A stretch of DNA of 64,000 nt from Trichomonas vaginalis G3 (GCF_026262505.1 NC_067203.1:8370001-8434000), one strand, 5' to 3'. Counted from the stretch's first letter, positions 7,593 through 16,445 are shown. Notes: generated by a model from the sequence alone, not told the origin. Program-made: numbers and translations.

Positions 7593-8453
7593 TCAATACT
7601 TTTTCAGCACTTTTCCGTAGTTGTATATGAAAGACAATTCGAGATAAAAGTCGTAGTACAATGGAACAATATGTTGCACACCATTTGTTGTGAACCAAAC
7701 TTGAAAGTCAGAGAAACTGTTACTAGGTGGTTCGTAGAATTTAGAAGCAAAGTCATAAAAGTCCTTACCAATACAAAGAAAACTATTGTTGCTTGAACTG
7801 AAACTTGCATGACACATGACATTTTGAGGGTCAAACACGTTTCTATAAACTGTCAAATCTGTTGGTGGGCGTATAAACCAGAACGGACCGTCAGGTGGTA
7901 ATGGTTCGTTCTGGTTTAGTAACCGAAGAAATTGTGCCCAAGAACGTTTGTCTACTTGCCAAAATAAAAACTGTGTACTTCTTGGAGGGTTAATTTCAAT
8001 CCTTTGAAATGAAACGGTGGAATTCATCTTGTTGTATTCTAGTTTTAGATAGTATGTTCCATTTAGTAAAGAATCGTATTTTTCTTGAAATTCCCAGTAG
8101 TATTTGTTTATTTGAGTTTGAAAGTCATTTAGAGTTTTTTCAAGACTTTCGTCTGAACGAATTGTAAAGATTCTCATTTCATCAAATTTGTCTATTAGAC
8201 CATCAGAACCTTCATATTGCCCATGAAAATATACTGCGAACATAAAAGCGTTAGTTCTATTTGAAAACAAAACTCTTCTAAATCCTATTGCCTTTGCATC
8301 TGAAGGACTTTGAAGCCAACGAATTGGAAAGTCAAACTTGTATGAACGGGATGAAATTTCTTCATCTGATATAGTCCTACCAGCGTTTGTAAAGATATAG
8401 TCTAACGGTTTTGTATCTGCTACTTTTGTTCTTTGTTTTTCAACCTGAAACAT
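7593..8453 (-). CDS. Penton-like minor capsid family protein, paralogue 1 (putative)
   Basis: An intact 286-aa protein. It shares a pattern with the genes at 12721 and 28763: YxFDFPIRWLQSP...AIGFRRV near the start, a middle with FLRLLNQ, and a C-terminal half with MCHASFSSSNNSFLCIGKDFY and then FSDFQVWFTTNG and YYDFYLELSF. The alternation of strands is compatible with a jelly-roll virion protein, but that is inference from context and not from a diagnostic motif. The start at 8453 follows TATTTTTACATATATTAA. Confidence 0.5.
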   Translation of the reverse strand: MFQVEKQRTKVADTKPLDYIFTNAGRTISDEEISSRSYKFDFPIRWLQSPSDAKAIGFRRVLFSNRTNAFMFAVYFHGQYEGSDGLIDKFDEMRIFTIRSDESLEKTLNDFQTQINKYYWEFQEKYDSLLNGTYYLKLEYNKMNSTVSFQRIEINPPRSTQFLFWQVDKRSWAQFLRLLNQNEPLPPDGPFWFIRPPTDLTVYRNVFDPQNVMCHASFSSSNNSFLCIGKDFYDFASKFYEPPSNSFSDFQVWFTTNGVQHIVPLYYDFYLELSFIYNYGKVLKKY

Positions 8454-8490
8454 TTAATATATGTAAAAATATACTGTTTTAAAAAACGTT

Positions 8491-9075
8491 TTAAAATGGT
8501 ATGCCATATAGCTTCTTGAATTTGTTGAGAAATATATGAACGCGTTTTCCATCTGTATCTCTAGTGTTTACATAAGCACAGCCTGCCTTAGTAAAATATA
8601 CTTGTAATTTTCTATAGTTTACGCCCGTATAAAAGTAGAAAGAGTCCTGTTCTTCGCTATAGTAGTAAAACTCAAACGTATGCTTACCATAGTCTGTAAT
8701 TTCAATTGCTTCATCTTCTAGTTCGTCGACAAATTCGAATACAATATCTCTAAATTTGCCTATGTTCTTACTGTTTTCAGAACAAGTGACCCAGCGTAAG
8801 TTTTCAAGTCTATTGTCGTTTCTTATATGGTTTATGTGGTCTACAAAAGGTAGATTGTTAGGGTTTGGTATAAAATGAGTTGCAATGACAACATGTTTAA
8901 AATAGTGTTTTCCACCAATCCTCATCCTAGCATATCCGTCATTTTGCTCCCATTCGCTTAAAACTCTTTTTGTCTTTTTGTTTCTGACTTCAAAAGGCTC
9001 AGAACAGTGAATTTCATATTTCTCATCTAACAAACAAGTTTCCCAACGGTCTTCTTCAACAAACTCAACGTACAT
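8491..9075 (-). CDS. HNH homing-type endonuclease
   Basis: A free-standing HNH nuclease of the NUMOD4/HNH_3 kind found in phages and large DNA viruses. I chose the ATG at 9075, giving 194 aa, because a T-rich leader precedes it; a longer frame to 9153 would run through that leader. The HNH core is VDHINHIRNDNRLENLRWVT near residues 89-108, preceded by GYARMRIGGKHYFKHVVIATHF. The C-terminal 45 residues (NYRKLQVYF...RDTDGKRVHIFLNKFKKLYG) resemble the small proteins at 32916 and 58018. A collapsed second copy lies just upstream (9126-9222). Confidence 0.8.
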   Translation of the reverse strand: MYVEFVEEDRWETCLLDEKYEIHCSEPFEVRNKKTKRVLSEWEQNDGYARMRIGGKHYFKHVVIATHFIPNPNNLPFVDHINHIRNDNRLENLRWVTCSENSKNIGKFRDIVFEFVDELEDEAIEITDYGKHTFEFYYYSEEQDSFYFYTGVNYRKLQVYFTKAGCAYVNTRDTDGKRVHIFLNKFKKLYGIPF

Positions 9076-9125
9076 TTCAAATAAAATAAAAAAATATATT
9101 TTTTTGAAAAAATGTTTTATTTTTA

Positions 9126-9222
9126 AATGGTATGCCATTTCATATTTTCTCATCTAACAAACAAGTTTCCCAACAGTCTTTTCCGACAGACTCAGCGTAC
9201 ATTTCAAATAAAAATAAAAAAA
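9126..9222 (-). pseudogene. Collapsed copy of the HNH gene (ends joined, middle deleted)
   Basis: AAATGGTATGCCAT at about 9125-9138 matches the last codons of the HNH gene (8493-8506). It is joined directly to a copy of that gene's first about 70 bp and leader (matching 9013-9090). All internal sequence is missing. This is the scar of a tandem duplicate with a clean internal deletion. Confidence 0.7.
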
Positions 9223-9252
9223 TGTTTTTTTTTGAAAATATACTGTTTTCTT

Positions 9253-9837
9253 TTACTTTACATAACCTCCTGCTACCAGAAGTCTTTGACGCCAACCCAT
9301 ACCAGCTAATGAAGGTTGAGTTGGTTTAGTTTGGAAACTAAACTTTGGTTTTGGTTTATCTTCAGTTTTTGGCTCACCTTCTTCTATCGGTTTTTCGTCA
9401 CTTTTCGGTTCCTCTGACTTTACCTCACCTGCAGGAACAGTTGTGTTGTCAACATCTTCATAAATATCATATGCCATTTGTTTTTGTTTTCCTTTCAACT
9501 TTTTGTGTTTGTTGTAAAGTTTAGAATATTTCGACTCTAAGTCAATGAGATGTTCTATAATGAACTGTTGGTCCGTGAAGTAAACTTTTCCATCTGCTGT
9601 CTCTTTAGTTCCTTCAGACTTCAATATTTTATTTGTGAGAGTCTGTTTCTTTTTTGAGATACTTGCCGTTCCATTTCTATGAAAAGTGACTTTATAGTTA
9701 GGGTTTGTATTTCCAGACCTGGCACTTTCTATTATTGAATTTTTCTCTTCATCTGTAAGTTCTTTGACAGGTTTTGACAATGGTTCTGAACTTTTTGTTT
9801 GTGGTGTCAAATCTACCGTTTCAACTTCTTCGGTCAT
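9253..9837 (-). CDS. Charged Maverick protein with DGK/RKxKxPL-type domain
   Basis: An intact 194-aa protein. The segment EEKNSIIESARSG...NYKVTFHRNGTASISKKKQTL (residues about 30-65) matches in pattern the starts of the proteins at 29935 and 32514. A helical stretch (residues 85-125) and an acidic, Pro-rich linker follow, and it ends GMGWRQRLLVAGGYVK. The leader TTTTTTACTGAGATGAA directly before the ATG is shared with the next gene (9857-10012). A virion or core role is possible given the neighbours; function unknown. Confidence 0.5.
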   Translation of the reverse strand: MTEEVETVDLTPQTKSSEPLSKPVKELTDEEKNSIIESARSGNTNPNYKVTFHRNGTASISKKKQTLTNKILKSEGTKETADGKVYFTDQQFIIEHLIDLESKYSKLYNKHKKLKGKQKQMAYDIYEDVDNTTVPAGEVKSEEPKSDEKPIEEGEPKTEDKPKPKFSFQTKPTQPSLAGMGWRQRLLVAGGYVK

Positions 9838-9856
9838 TTCATCTCAGTAAAAAATT

Positions 9857-10012
9857 TTAGTTTGGTTTGTTTTCAACTGGTTGTTTAGGTTTTTTAAGTC
9901 GGTCTAAAACTTCCTGAGGTATAGGGAGGACTTGACAAACACGTGGTTGTGTAACTGCTGGAAGTCGACAAATCCATCTTGAACCCATTTGTCTCAATGC
10001 TGTATTGTTCAT
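9857..10012 (-). CDS. Small 51-aa Maverick protein
   Basis: A short intact frame beginning MNNTALRQMGSRWICRLP and ending in a Lys/Pro tail. It has the same leader (TTTTTTACTGAGATGAA before the ATG) as the genes on either side, and it fills the gap between them with 19-20 bp spacers. That context, not the sequence itself, argues that it is a real gene. Confidence 0.5.
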   Translation of the reverse strand: MNNTALRQMGSRWICRLPAVTQPRVCQVLPIPQEVLDRLKKPKQPVENKPN

Positions 10013-10031
10013 TTCATCTCAGTAAAAAAAT

Positions 10032-10433
10032 TTACATTCCCCACGTTTGAGGCGGTTGCGGTTGGTTGTTGTTTACCCACTGTTGTGCATGGTTATATCC
10101 TCTGTTAAAGAATCTTTCACCTTGGTCCATATAGTGCCCTGCTTGGTTATAGTAGTCATTTGCTTTGTTATAGTAGTTTCCTGCTTGTCTTCCTACATTG
10201 TCCATCCATCCTTGAACTTTTCCTCTTGTTTCAGGATTTGGAATAAGATTTGCTGCATCTCGTGCTACATCCCAACCTTTCTGTACAGTTTGTATAATAG
10301 GCTGTGCTTTCTCTTTCAGTATACCTAATGTACTCAAAATCTTCCTTCCAACTCCAAATACACCTCTGGCTATTGTTCCCACTGCGGGCAAAAATCTGGA
10401 TGCAACTCCTGCTAATGCGCCAAATAAACCCAT
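10032..10433 (-). CDS. Small virion-like protein with amphipathic N-terminus
   Basis: An intact 133-aa protein. The first 40 residues (MGLFGALAGVASRFLPAVG, then RGVFGVGRKILSTLG) form a Gly-rich amphipathic or membrane-active helix. The rest is Tyr/Asn/Gln-rich (YYNKANDYYNQAGHYMDQ) and ends TWGM. The plan recalls membrane-lytic minor capsid proteins such as adenovirus pVI, by analogy only. Its start is only 17 bp from the divergent integrase start. Confidence 0.5.
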   Translation of the reverse strand: MGLFGALAGVASRFLPAVGTIARGVFGVGRKILSTLGILKEKAQPIIQTVQKGWDVARDAANLIPNPETRGKVQGWMDNVGRQAGNYYNKANDYYNQAGHYMDQGERFFNRGYNHAQQWVNNNQPQPPQTWGM

Positions 10434-10450
10434 TTCTTATGGGTTAAAAA

Positions 10451-11409
10451 ATGACGAATCCAAACAAGGACCCCTATGTTTCTAAAGCGACAAAGAAAGC
10501 ACTCATGGTAAAAATCTTTAGTTCAACACCAAATGCTTGGTTTATGGATATCTTGGAAAACATTCCGAGGTATAGAGAAGATGGACCACCATACTGGCTA
10601 ATATTTGTCGGTCAAAACACAAGATACTGTGAAGCCATACCATTACAGTCCAAAAATATTTTAGATGTGAAAACTGCTTTGACAATATTCGTTGACAAAT
10701 ACCATCCAACAAAACTGACATCTGACTGTGAAAGTTCTTTCAAATCAGACGATATTAAAAACTATCTGCGTTCAAAAAATGTAAACCAATATTTCATTGT
10801 CGACCAAAACCATTCTGCTCTTGGTGTCATTGACAGTTGTATAAAAATCTTAAGAGACTTAAACCAACCACAAGGTGGTGAGGTAGATGAAATGTCATAT
10901 GACGACAAATATAGACACTTCTCCATGGCAAAGATGAGACAAGTTTTAAATATTTACAATAACCGTAAACAAAAAGGTTTGGGAAACCACTCCCCGAAGA
11001 AATGAAAAACAACCCTGACTTAGAGAAAGACTATATATTTAATAGTTTAGTCAAAAGAGACAAACAAGAAAGAATGCCAGGCTTCAAACTTAAGAAAGGT
11101 GACAAAGTAAAAATAGAAATACCTAAACGCGACCCATATGAAAATACTATTGACTATGACAACAATGGGAACTCGACAGGTACTCACCTTCGTGTTCGTA
11201 AAAATAGAAGAAAGTATACAAGAGAATATTATGAAGTTTTAGGCAAACATGGCAAAATGTACAGACTGCAAGCAGAAGATAAAACTACTATTGTCAGACC
11301 TCGTTTCAAACTTGTTAAGGTTCAAGGTGGTATACTTTCAAAGACAGTTCCTAACAAATATAAGACAACTCCTGACGAATATGCTAAAGAAGTTGAAAAT
11401 GACGACTAA
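10451..11409 (+). pseudogene. Maverick retroviral-type integrase, copy 1, one frameshift
   Basis: An rve-fold integrase. Asp 1 is in NAWFMDILENIP and Asp 2 in LTSDCESSF. The third catalytic position falls in ALGVIDSCIKILRDLN, where Asp stands instead of the usual Glu. After the core the frame breaks at 10981-10983: one more G would join it to the downstream frame, which reads GKPLPEEMKNNPDLEKDYIF. The C-terminal part (GFKLKKGDKVKIEIP and GKHGKMYRLQAED) is an SH3-like DNA-binding tail. Its stop overlaps the stop of the convergent fibre gene. Confidence 0.7.
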
Positions 11410-12702
11410 GCAATTCTATACCATGCACAAACTGTCATGTAAGGTGGCATGTATTTTTTACCTAGTCCTGTAGATGTTGTTGTAAAAGTATGTTGGTGGT
11501 TTCCTCCTGGTTCAGTTTGTCGAAAAGTCTTTTTTGCTGAATGGTTATAATCTGGAGATAAAACGTCATAGCCAGCTTCATACTCTGAGTTGTATAATGG
11601 GGGTCTCTTAATGAGTGGCTATGGTCGCCAGAAAGTTTGTTGTACCAGAATGACTATGTGGTGGCAAGTTGTCGACAGATATCGTTTTACTTCCACCTGT
11701 TTTCTTTGGAGTGTGTGCACAATACAAAAAACTTTCGAGTATTTGAGTCCAAGTTCCAAAACCAAGTACTACTTCTGGTCTGGTAGAGTTCATTGACGTG
11801 TAAATAGAACCAACTGGGTAAATGGTTTGAAGTATTTCTGTCTTTAATGTTTGAAGCTCTGTTTTGTCAGCTTTTTTATCATATAAATCTTGAGCAGTGA
11901 ATTTAACTTTTTTTTCATCCTCCATGACATAGACATTTCTACATTTAATGTCTTTCATCGTTGTTATGTCGTCATCCGATGTTAAACCTTGTGGAAAGTT
12001 AGGAGGTTTACAATATAATACATCCCCACCAGTTTCTTCAACCGTTCCTTCAATACTTTCTATAGCAACAGTTGTAAAACTTGTATGTGTATGGTTCTTG
12101 TCAGCTTTGTCATCTAACTTTTCTTGTAAGTTTGCAATATTTGCAATGGTATGTGTATGTCCAACGTCACTTTTCCTGTTTAAGGTTTCTTGTAAGTTTG
12201 TAATATTTGCAATGGTATGTGTATGGTTCTTGTCGGCTTTAAGGTCTAAACATCCTGAAACCCACCCTGTATTGGCTTTACCTTCTAAAATCTTTGTTGT
12301 CCGTTCATGGTACCATTCAACCATTTCTTTAATTTTTTCATCCTTTTCATTCACATATTCCTTATCTGCCTTCTTCACTAACGCACTAGCCACACGTGCT
12401 AACTCATCGTCAACATACTCTTTGTCAGCTTTGTTGTCAACATCTGCTTTCAAAAGAAGTTCAGATATAGGTTTTTCGTTTAAAGTTCCTTTTGTTGGAT
12501 TTACACAGACAGTATGGTTCTTGTTGTCTTGAAACAGAAACTCATCTGTCATTGGGTTTAATGTCAGTTTTAAGTTTCCTTCTTTCAATGACTCAGATAT
12601 CTTAGAATAGTTTGAAAAGTTTGTTGTGTTCTTATTTAGAGCTTGTACAATGAGTTGTCGGTTGTGTTGTATTTCTCTCATAGACGCTGTTTCTTTCGAC
12701 AT
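11406..12702 (-). pseudogene. Phage-tail-type fibre protein, copy 1, frameshifted near its end
   Basis: A long fibre-like protein. The shaft has repeated KADKNHTHTIANITNLQE-like units. A collar domain follows: LQTIYPVGSIYTSMNSTRP...LGFGTWTQILESFLYC, GGSKTI, then NLPPHSHSGTT. This matches tail-collar/fibre tips of bacteriophages. After a frameshift near 11620-11640 another frame supplies GNHQHTFTTTSTG and MPPYMTVCAWYRIA and stops at 11406. The C-terminus matches fibre 2 at 19405. A receptor-binding role for the element's virion is inferred. The start is 18 bp from the divergent gene at 12721. Confidence 0.7.
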
Positions 12703-12720
12703 TTTTATTCTAGATAAAAT

Positions 12721-13568
12721 ATGCTTTCAATAGAAAAAGAAAATTCAAGAGTTGCTACAACTAAACCATTAGATGAACTTTTTACGAATGTCGGTCAAAA
12801 GTTTGAGACAGAGACCGTAAAGCATGAAGGCTATCGTTTTGACTACCCGTTAAGATGGTTAAGAGACCCATCCGTCACAAAAGCTATTGGCTTTCGTAGA
12901 ATGAAATTCATTTCAGAAGCCATACATGGTTTCCCATTTACGGTCGCTTTTGAAGTTCGATACTATAACAAAGAAAAACGTACGTATGAGAAATTTGAAC
13001 AGGGAAAACTTTTACAAGTGAATTTGCTTGTAAACTTAGAAACAACTCTTCAAGCTTTTCAAGAAAAAATAAACGATATCTATCTCGAATATGCAAAACA
13101 GTACAACATTGACGAAGGAGAGTACCATCTCGATATTATATATGACAGGAAAAATGCAACTGTTAAAATCAATAGAATAGAAGACCTTGGAGAAGACGTT
13201 TATATTTCTACAAAATATAACAACTTGGCATGGTATAGATTTTTGAGGATGTTAAATCAGCCTGCAGAATATCCAGTACACCCGAACTTTTATGAAGTCG
13301 AAAACCCTAATGGAACATATGAAAATGTTTTCGACTCAGATGCTATTATAGTTCATGCTTCATTTTCTGGTGCACAAAACTCTTTTTTATGCTTGGCAAA
13401 TGACTTTTACGAAAAACCTACAAAGCTATATGAACCACCAAGTGGAAGTATTTCAGACTTTCAAGTATGGTTACTACAGATGGAAGAAAGAGAATAATTC
13501 CATTATACCACGCGTTTTACTTAGAACTTAGTTTCATATACAACTACTATCGAACGGTAAAAATATGA
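12721..13568 (+). pseudogene. Penton-like minor capsid family protein, paralogue 2, frameshifted near its end
   Basis: The frame from 12721 stops at 13497, but after a one-base shift near 13485 it continues RIIPLYHAFYLELSFIYNY to 13568, matching the end of the paralogue at 7593. Shared features: YRFDYPLRWLRDPSVTKAIGFRR near the start, WYRFLRMLNQ in the middle, then VHASFSGAQNSFLCLANDFY and SDFQVWL. It is divergently paired with fibre 1. Virion function is inferred. Confidence 0.55.
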
Positions 13569-13572
13569 TTTT

Positions 13573-13816
13573 TTAATACGGTTGAGGTGTTGGATTTGGT
13601 TGCCAACTAGACTGTGGTGCAGGTTCAGGCTGTTGTATAACAGGAGCTTGTTCTTCTGGTTCAGGGTCTTTAGGTATAATACCAACAAACTGACCTACTC
13701 TTTTTACCAATATTTTTGACACCGTTCCATACTCCTCTTCCGACAGATTTTATTCCATTCCATATACCTCTTCCAACATTTCGAAAGAAGTTTCCTATTC
13801 TTCCAAAGAAACCCAT
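13573..13816 (-). pseudogene. Small amphipathic-helix protein, frameshifted
   Basis: The start MGFFGRIGNFFRNVGRGIWN, continuing with repeated VGRG-WNG motifs, is a Gly/Trp/Arg amphipathic helix. After a one-base shift near 13710 the frame continues with VGIIPKDPEPEEQAP and a Pro/Gln tail ending PQPY. It resembles the gene at 10032 in design (both start MG-F-G). A membrane-active virion protein is possible but unproven. Confidence 0.5.
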
Positions 13817-13834
13817 TTTACTATATGTAAAAAT

Positions 13835-14197
13835 CTAATGTCCGCCTAGTCTCTTACGTTTCCTGTTGAGTTCCATAGCATTCTTTAACTGGAGCTCATA
13901 CATTCTGTTTCTCCTCTGGTAGAAAACATATTCTGGGTCAACTCCTGTGTTCGCGTCATCTGCATAAAGTTGTTTATATCCCACTTCAGGGTTTGTATAA
14001 AACTCTTTCCATCTCATATTTGCATACCATGGTGGCAAACCTAACGCAGCGTCATTTGACATGGCAGTTTGCATTTGTACATCTGTTGGCACTTGACCAT
14101 AGTTTGCCATTGCAGTTTGTATTCTAACTTCATTTGGAATATTCTCTGGGTTTGGTTGTCCAGGTTGCTGTGCATTCGCTAAGTTCTGTGCGTCCAT
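13835..14197 (-). CDS. Hypothetical Maverick protein (120 aa)
   Basis: An intact frame. The N-terminal half is Asn/Gln/Ala-rich with a duplicated motif (VRIQTAMANYGQVP, VQMQTAMSNDAALG). The C-terminal half has aromatic residues (WYANMRWKEFYTNPEVGYKQL) and ends in a basic KRKRLGGH. It is preceded by a TTTTTATCTAATATTAA leader and lies in a run of minus-strand structural-type genes. Confidence 0.5.
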   Translation of the reverse strand: MDAQNLANAQQPGQPNPENIPNEVRIQTAMANYGQVPTDVQMQTAMSNDAALGLPPWYANMRWKEFYTNPEVGYKQLYADDANTGVDPEYVFYQRRNRMYELQLKNAMELNRKRKRLGGH

Positions 14198-14220
14198 TTA
14201 ATATTAGATAAAAATATCTC

Positions 14221-14352
14221 TTACGAGTACATATACTGAACATTTGCAGGCATTGGTTCATCTTTATATTCTCTGTACTTTTCTGCCACGTCAAATAAAT
14301 AAATGACACAATGGAAAAAACCTAAAACAAGTAGTCCTATTTCAAACCACAT
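14221..14352 (-). CDS. Small single-pass membrane protein (43 aa)
   Basis: A short frame starting MWFEIGLLVLGFFHCVIYLF, which is a clear transmembrane helix, followed by a charged tail (DVAEKYREYKDEP). It fits exactly between the neighbours on the same strand, with a T-rich leader. Small membrane proteins are common in large DNA viruses; role unknown. Confidence 0.5.
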   Translation of the reverse strand: MWFEIGLLVLGFFHCVIYLFDVAEKYREYKDEPMPANVQYMYS

Positions 14353-14395
14353 TTACTTACCAATAAAATTTCTTTGTTATGACACTTTCTCCAGT

Positions 14396-15153
14396 TTATA
14401 GACCTCTCTCATATTCTATCTTGTCATATCTAAACTCATAGTCATGTATGTCCTCTAACCATCTCATAACACTTTCCAAACCACTTTTATCGGATGTAAA
14501 GTAAAAGCATGGATGGTTATGTAAAACGTCTAAAGTTTCTAAAGAGTCTCTCAAAGTCCAGTCTACTTGGTATTGAAAATCCCATGTGTTATAGAACGGC
14601 GGGTCCACTATAAAGAAAACATTTTCCTTGTCTTTATATTTTTCATACAACTCTGTCCAATGACATCTCACAAACTCTATACCCTCAATATATTTTCTAT
14701 GTTCTCTTTGAAAACATTTGTATAGTTAAGATATAAAACTTTTGACATAAGTGTTTCAATGTCATGAACTCTTATAGCACCACTATATAATAGTCTAGCA
14801 GATATACTATCCCAGTCAATATACTCTGCCTTTTTCAAAACCTCTCTGACAGTATTTTTCTTATCTAATGGTATACGTTCCATCTTACCTATAGGTATCT
14901 TTTCTTTTAACTCTTTCAATATATTGTTTGTGTCTGGAATATGTTTGAGACGGTCCATATAGTTGTCGAAGTCATTGCATATAATCTTTGAGTCAGGAAA
15001 TATTGTATGGCACAAATGAGATATATAGAAACTTCCACCGAACAAGTCTACAAATGTTAGACCATTCGGTAGTTTCTTAAGTTCTCTCAATAGAATATCT
15101 TTACATCTACTCTTATTTCCAAAGAAGGGTAACGGTGGTTTTGTAAAATTCAT
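14396..15153 (-). pseudogene. DNA adenine-N6 methyltransferase (Dam/D12 type), one frameshift
   Basis: The start PPLPFFGNKSRCKDILL is the AdoMet-binding PF-G-K motif of D12-class enzymes. It is followed by FVDLFGGSFYISHL and ICNDFD. The catalytic motif IV is FFIVDPPFYNTW in the downstream frame. A single-base shift near 14690-14700 separates the halves; the second frame reads YIEGIEFVRCHWTELYEKYK across the junction. The enzyme would methylate adenine in DNA. T. vaginalis is reported to use N6-methyladenine in its DNA, so Maverick-borne methyltransferases are of interest as a source. Confidence 0.75.
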
Positions 15154-15247
15154 TTATATATATATAAAAAATGTTTTTTCCTGAAAAGTGACAGAAAAGC
15201 TCCTGGAAGCCCTCCGAATAAAAACTTCATTTATACTAAACATCTTC

Positions 15248-15305
15248 GGGGCTAGAGGGCACGAAGTGCCTGGAAGCCCCACTACCTTTTTTTTTTTTTT
15301 TTTTT
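15248..15305 (+). ncRNA. GC-rich nested hairpin followed by 19 T (possible small-RNA 3' end)
   Basis: GGGGCT pairs with AGCCCC around an inner GGCAC-GAA-GTGCC hairpin (15248-15280). ACTACC and a run of 19 T (15287-15305) follow. CCTGGAAGCCC also occurs just upstream at about 15202. In eukaryotes a long T-run ends RNA polymerase III transcripts; no A/B box was recognised, so an RNA gene is only a possibility. The rest of 15154-15398 is AT-rich with no gene. Confidence 0.3.
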
Positions 15306-15398
15306 ACTCAAATATATCAAAAGTTTTATTTTTATATATAAAGATAACTACTTTTAAAAAAAATACCCTATATATTTTTGCCATGTAAACTACTTTTG

Positions 15399-15692
15399 TC
15401 ATGTAAACCTGTCATTTTTTGTCAGAAGTGAAGTGAACCGAATTTTCATGCACAACAGCAATTTGTAATATCTATCCAAAACTTCTTCAACAGTATCGAA
15501 CTCATCTTCATAATGCAAACCTAATCTTATTGACTTGGTGCAGTTTTCACTAACACAATATTTTTCTGTTCTCTTGACTGACATAACTAACTCATTTGTT
15601 TCATCAAACAGCAACAACCAAAGTTCATGACCTAATACATAACATTCATACTTTATATTTTTAGCTCTGAGTTCTCTTGTAAGCTGTTGCAT
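15399..15692 (-). CDS. Hypothetical Maverick protein (97 aa)
   Basis: A frame starting MQQLTRELRAKNIKYECYVL, with GHELWLLLFDETNELVMSV and a C-terminal helix EVLDRYYKLLLCMKI. It overlaps the end of the penton-like gene by 40 bp, and its TTTTTAGAAAATATTAA leader lies inside that gene. I do not recognise it. Confidence 0.45.
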   Translation of the reverse strand: MQQLTRELRAKNIKYECYVLGHELWLLLFDETNELVMSVKRTEKYCVSENCTKSIRLGLHYEDEFDTVEEVLDRYYKLLLCMKIRFTSLLTKNDRFT

Positions 15693-16428
15693 TTAATATT
15701 TTCTAAAAAGTCAACTTCAACAGTCATTCGCACTGGTGCCTTCAGTTCTACAGGCTCTCCTTGAAAGTCAACAAGTCTGAATTGCATGTCTTTCAAATTA
15801 TGAGGACTAATGCGAACCCATTTACCTAAATGAGTTGCTATGACAGGAACGTTTGGAATGAACATTGAATTACTTCATAACAGAAAGACTTATATTCTAC
15901 TGAACCTTTACTATTAACTCCTGAAATGCCTGTGACATTAGCTATTTTAGACTCAATGTATAAACAATTACCATAACATACGTATGGAACAGATTTCATC
16001 TCAATCGTTTTGTCAACACTTTTCAAAGGAAATGTCATATGGTATGCACCCAAAAGAAGTTGTACTCTATGACTCATTCTTGGTATCTTAAACTCCTTCA
16101 CATAACTGAACTTCAAAACTCCTGCAATAAGTTTAACATTCATTAAGTTTTCTTCGTTATCCTTGTTTATTGTAGTATTTATGAGAGCATTTAACACTCC
16201 AGCTAATGTTTCCATCTTATATTCTACATTATTGTGAAATCTTATTTCGTGCTTCTTTCCATCTATTTCAATCTCCATGAAATCTGTTTCATCTGTTATA
16301 ACGAATGAAGCGATAGTATTGAAGTCAACCATTCTGAATGCAAGCGCCTCATTCTGTAGACCTAAGTTTGTTTGTAGCTTTACTGTCCCGTATTCGTTTG
16401 GGTCTGTACTTTGCAAATAGAACAACAT
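15653..16428 (-). pseudogene. Penton-like minor capsid protein, one frameshift
   Basis: The start at 16428 reads MLFYLQSTDPNEYG. The central part has FMEIEIDGKKHEIRFHNNVE, then KIPRMSHRVQLLLGAYHMTF. The C-terminal part is in a second frame (from about 15865): PVIATHLGKWVRIS, then MQFRLVDFQGEPVEL and TVEVDF. The LVD-x-x-G-x-P-V end and single-jelly-roll-like pattern fit the vertex (penton) protein of Polinton virions. It is divergent from fibre 2 with 17 bp between start codons, which suits a vertex-plus-fibre pair. The frame breaks near 15870. Confidence 0.55.
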
Positions 16429-16445
16429 TTTATTCTCATTAAAAT

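Noticed and set aside
11410..16445. A boundary between two complete Mavericks in this interval
   Set aside because: I looked for the terminal hairpin and the AACACTAACTTAA-type end sequence in both orientations and did not see it; a chimera is still possible, but a clean boundary is not supported.
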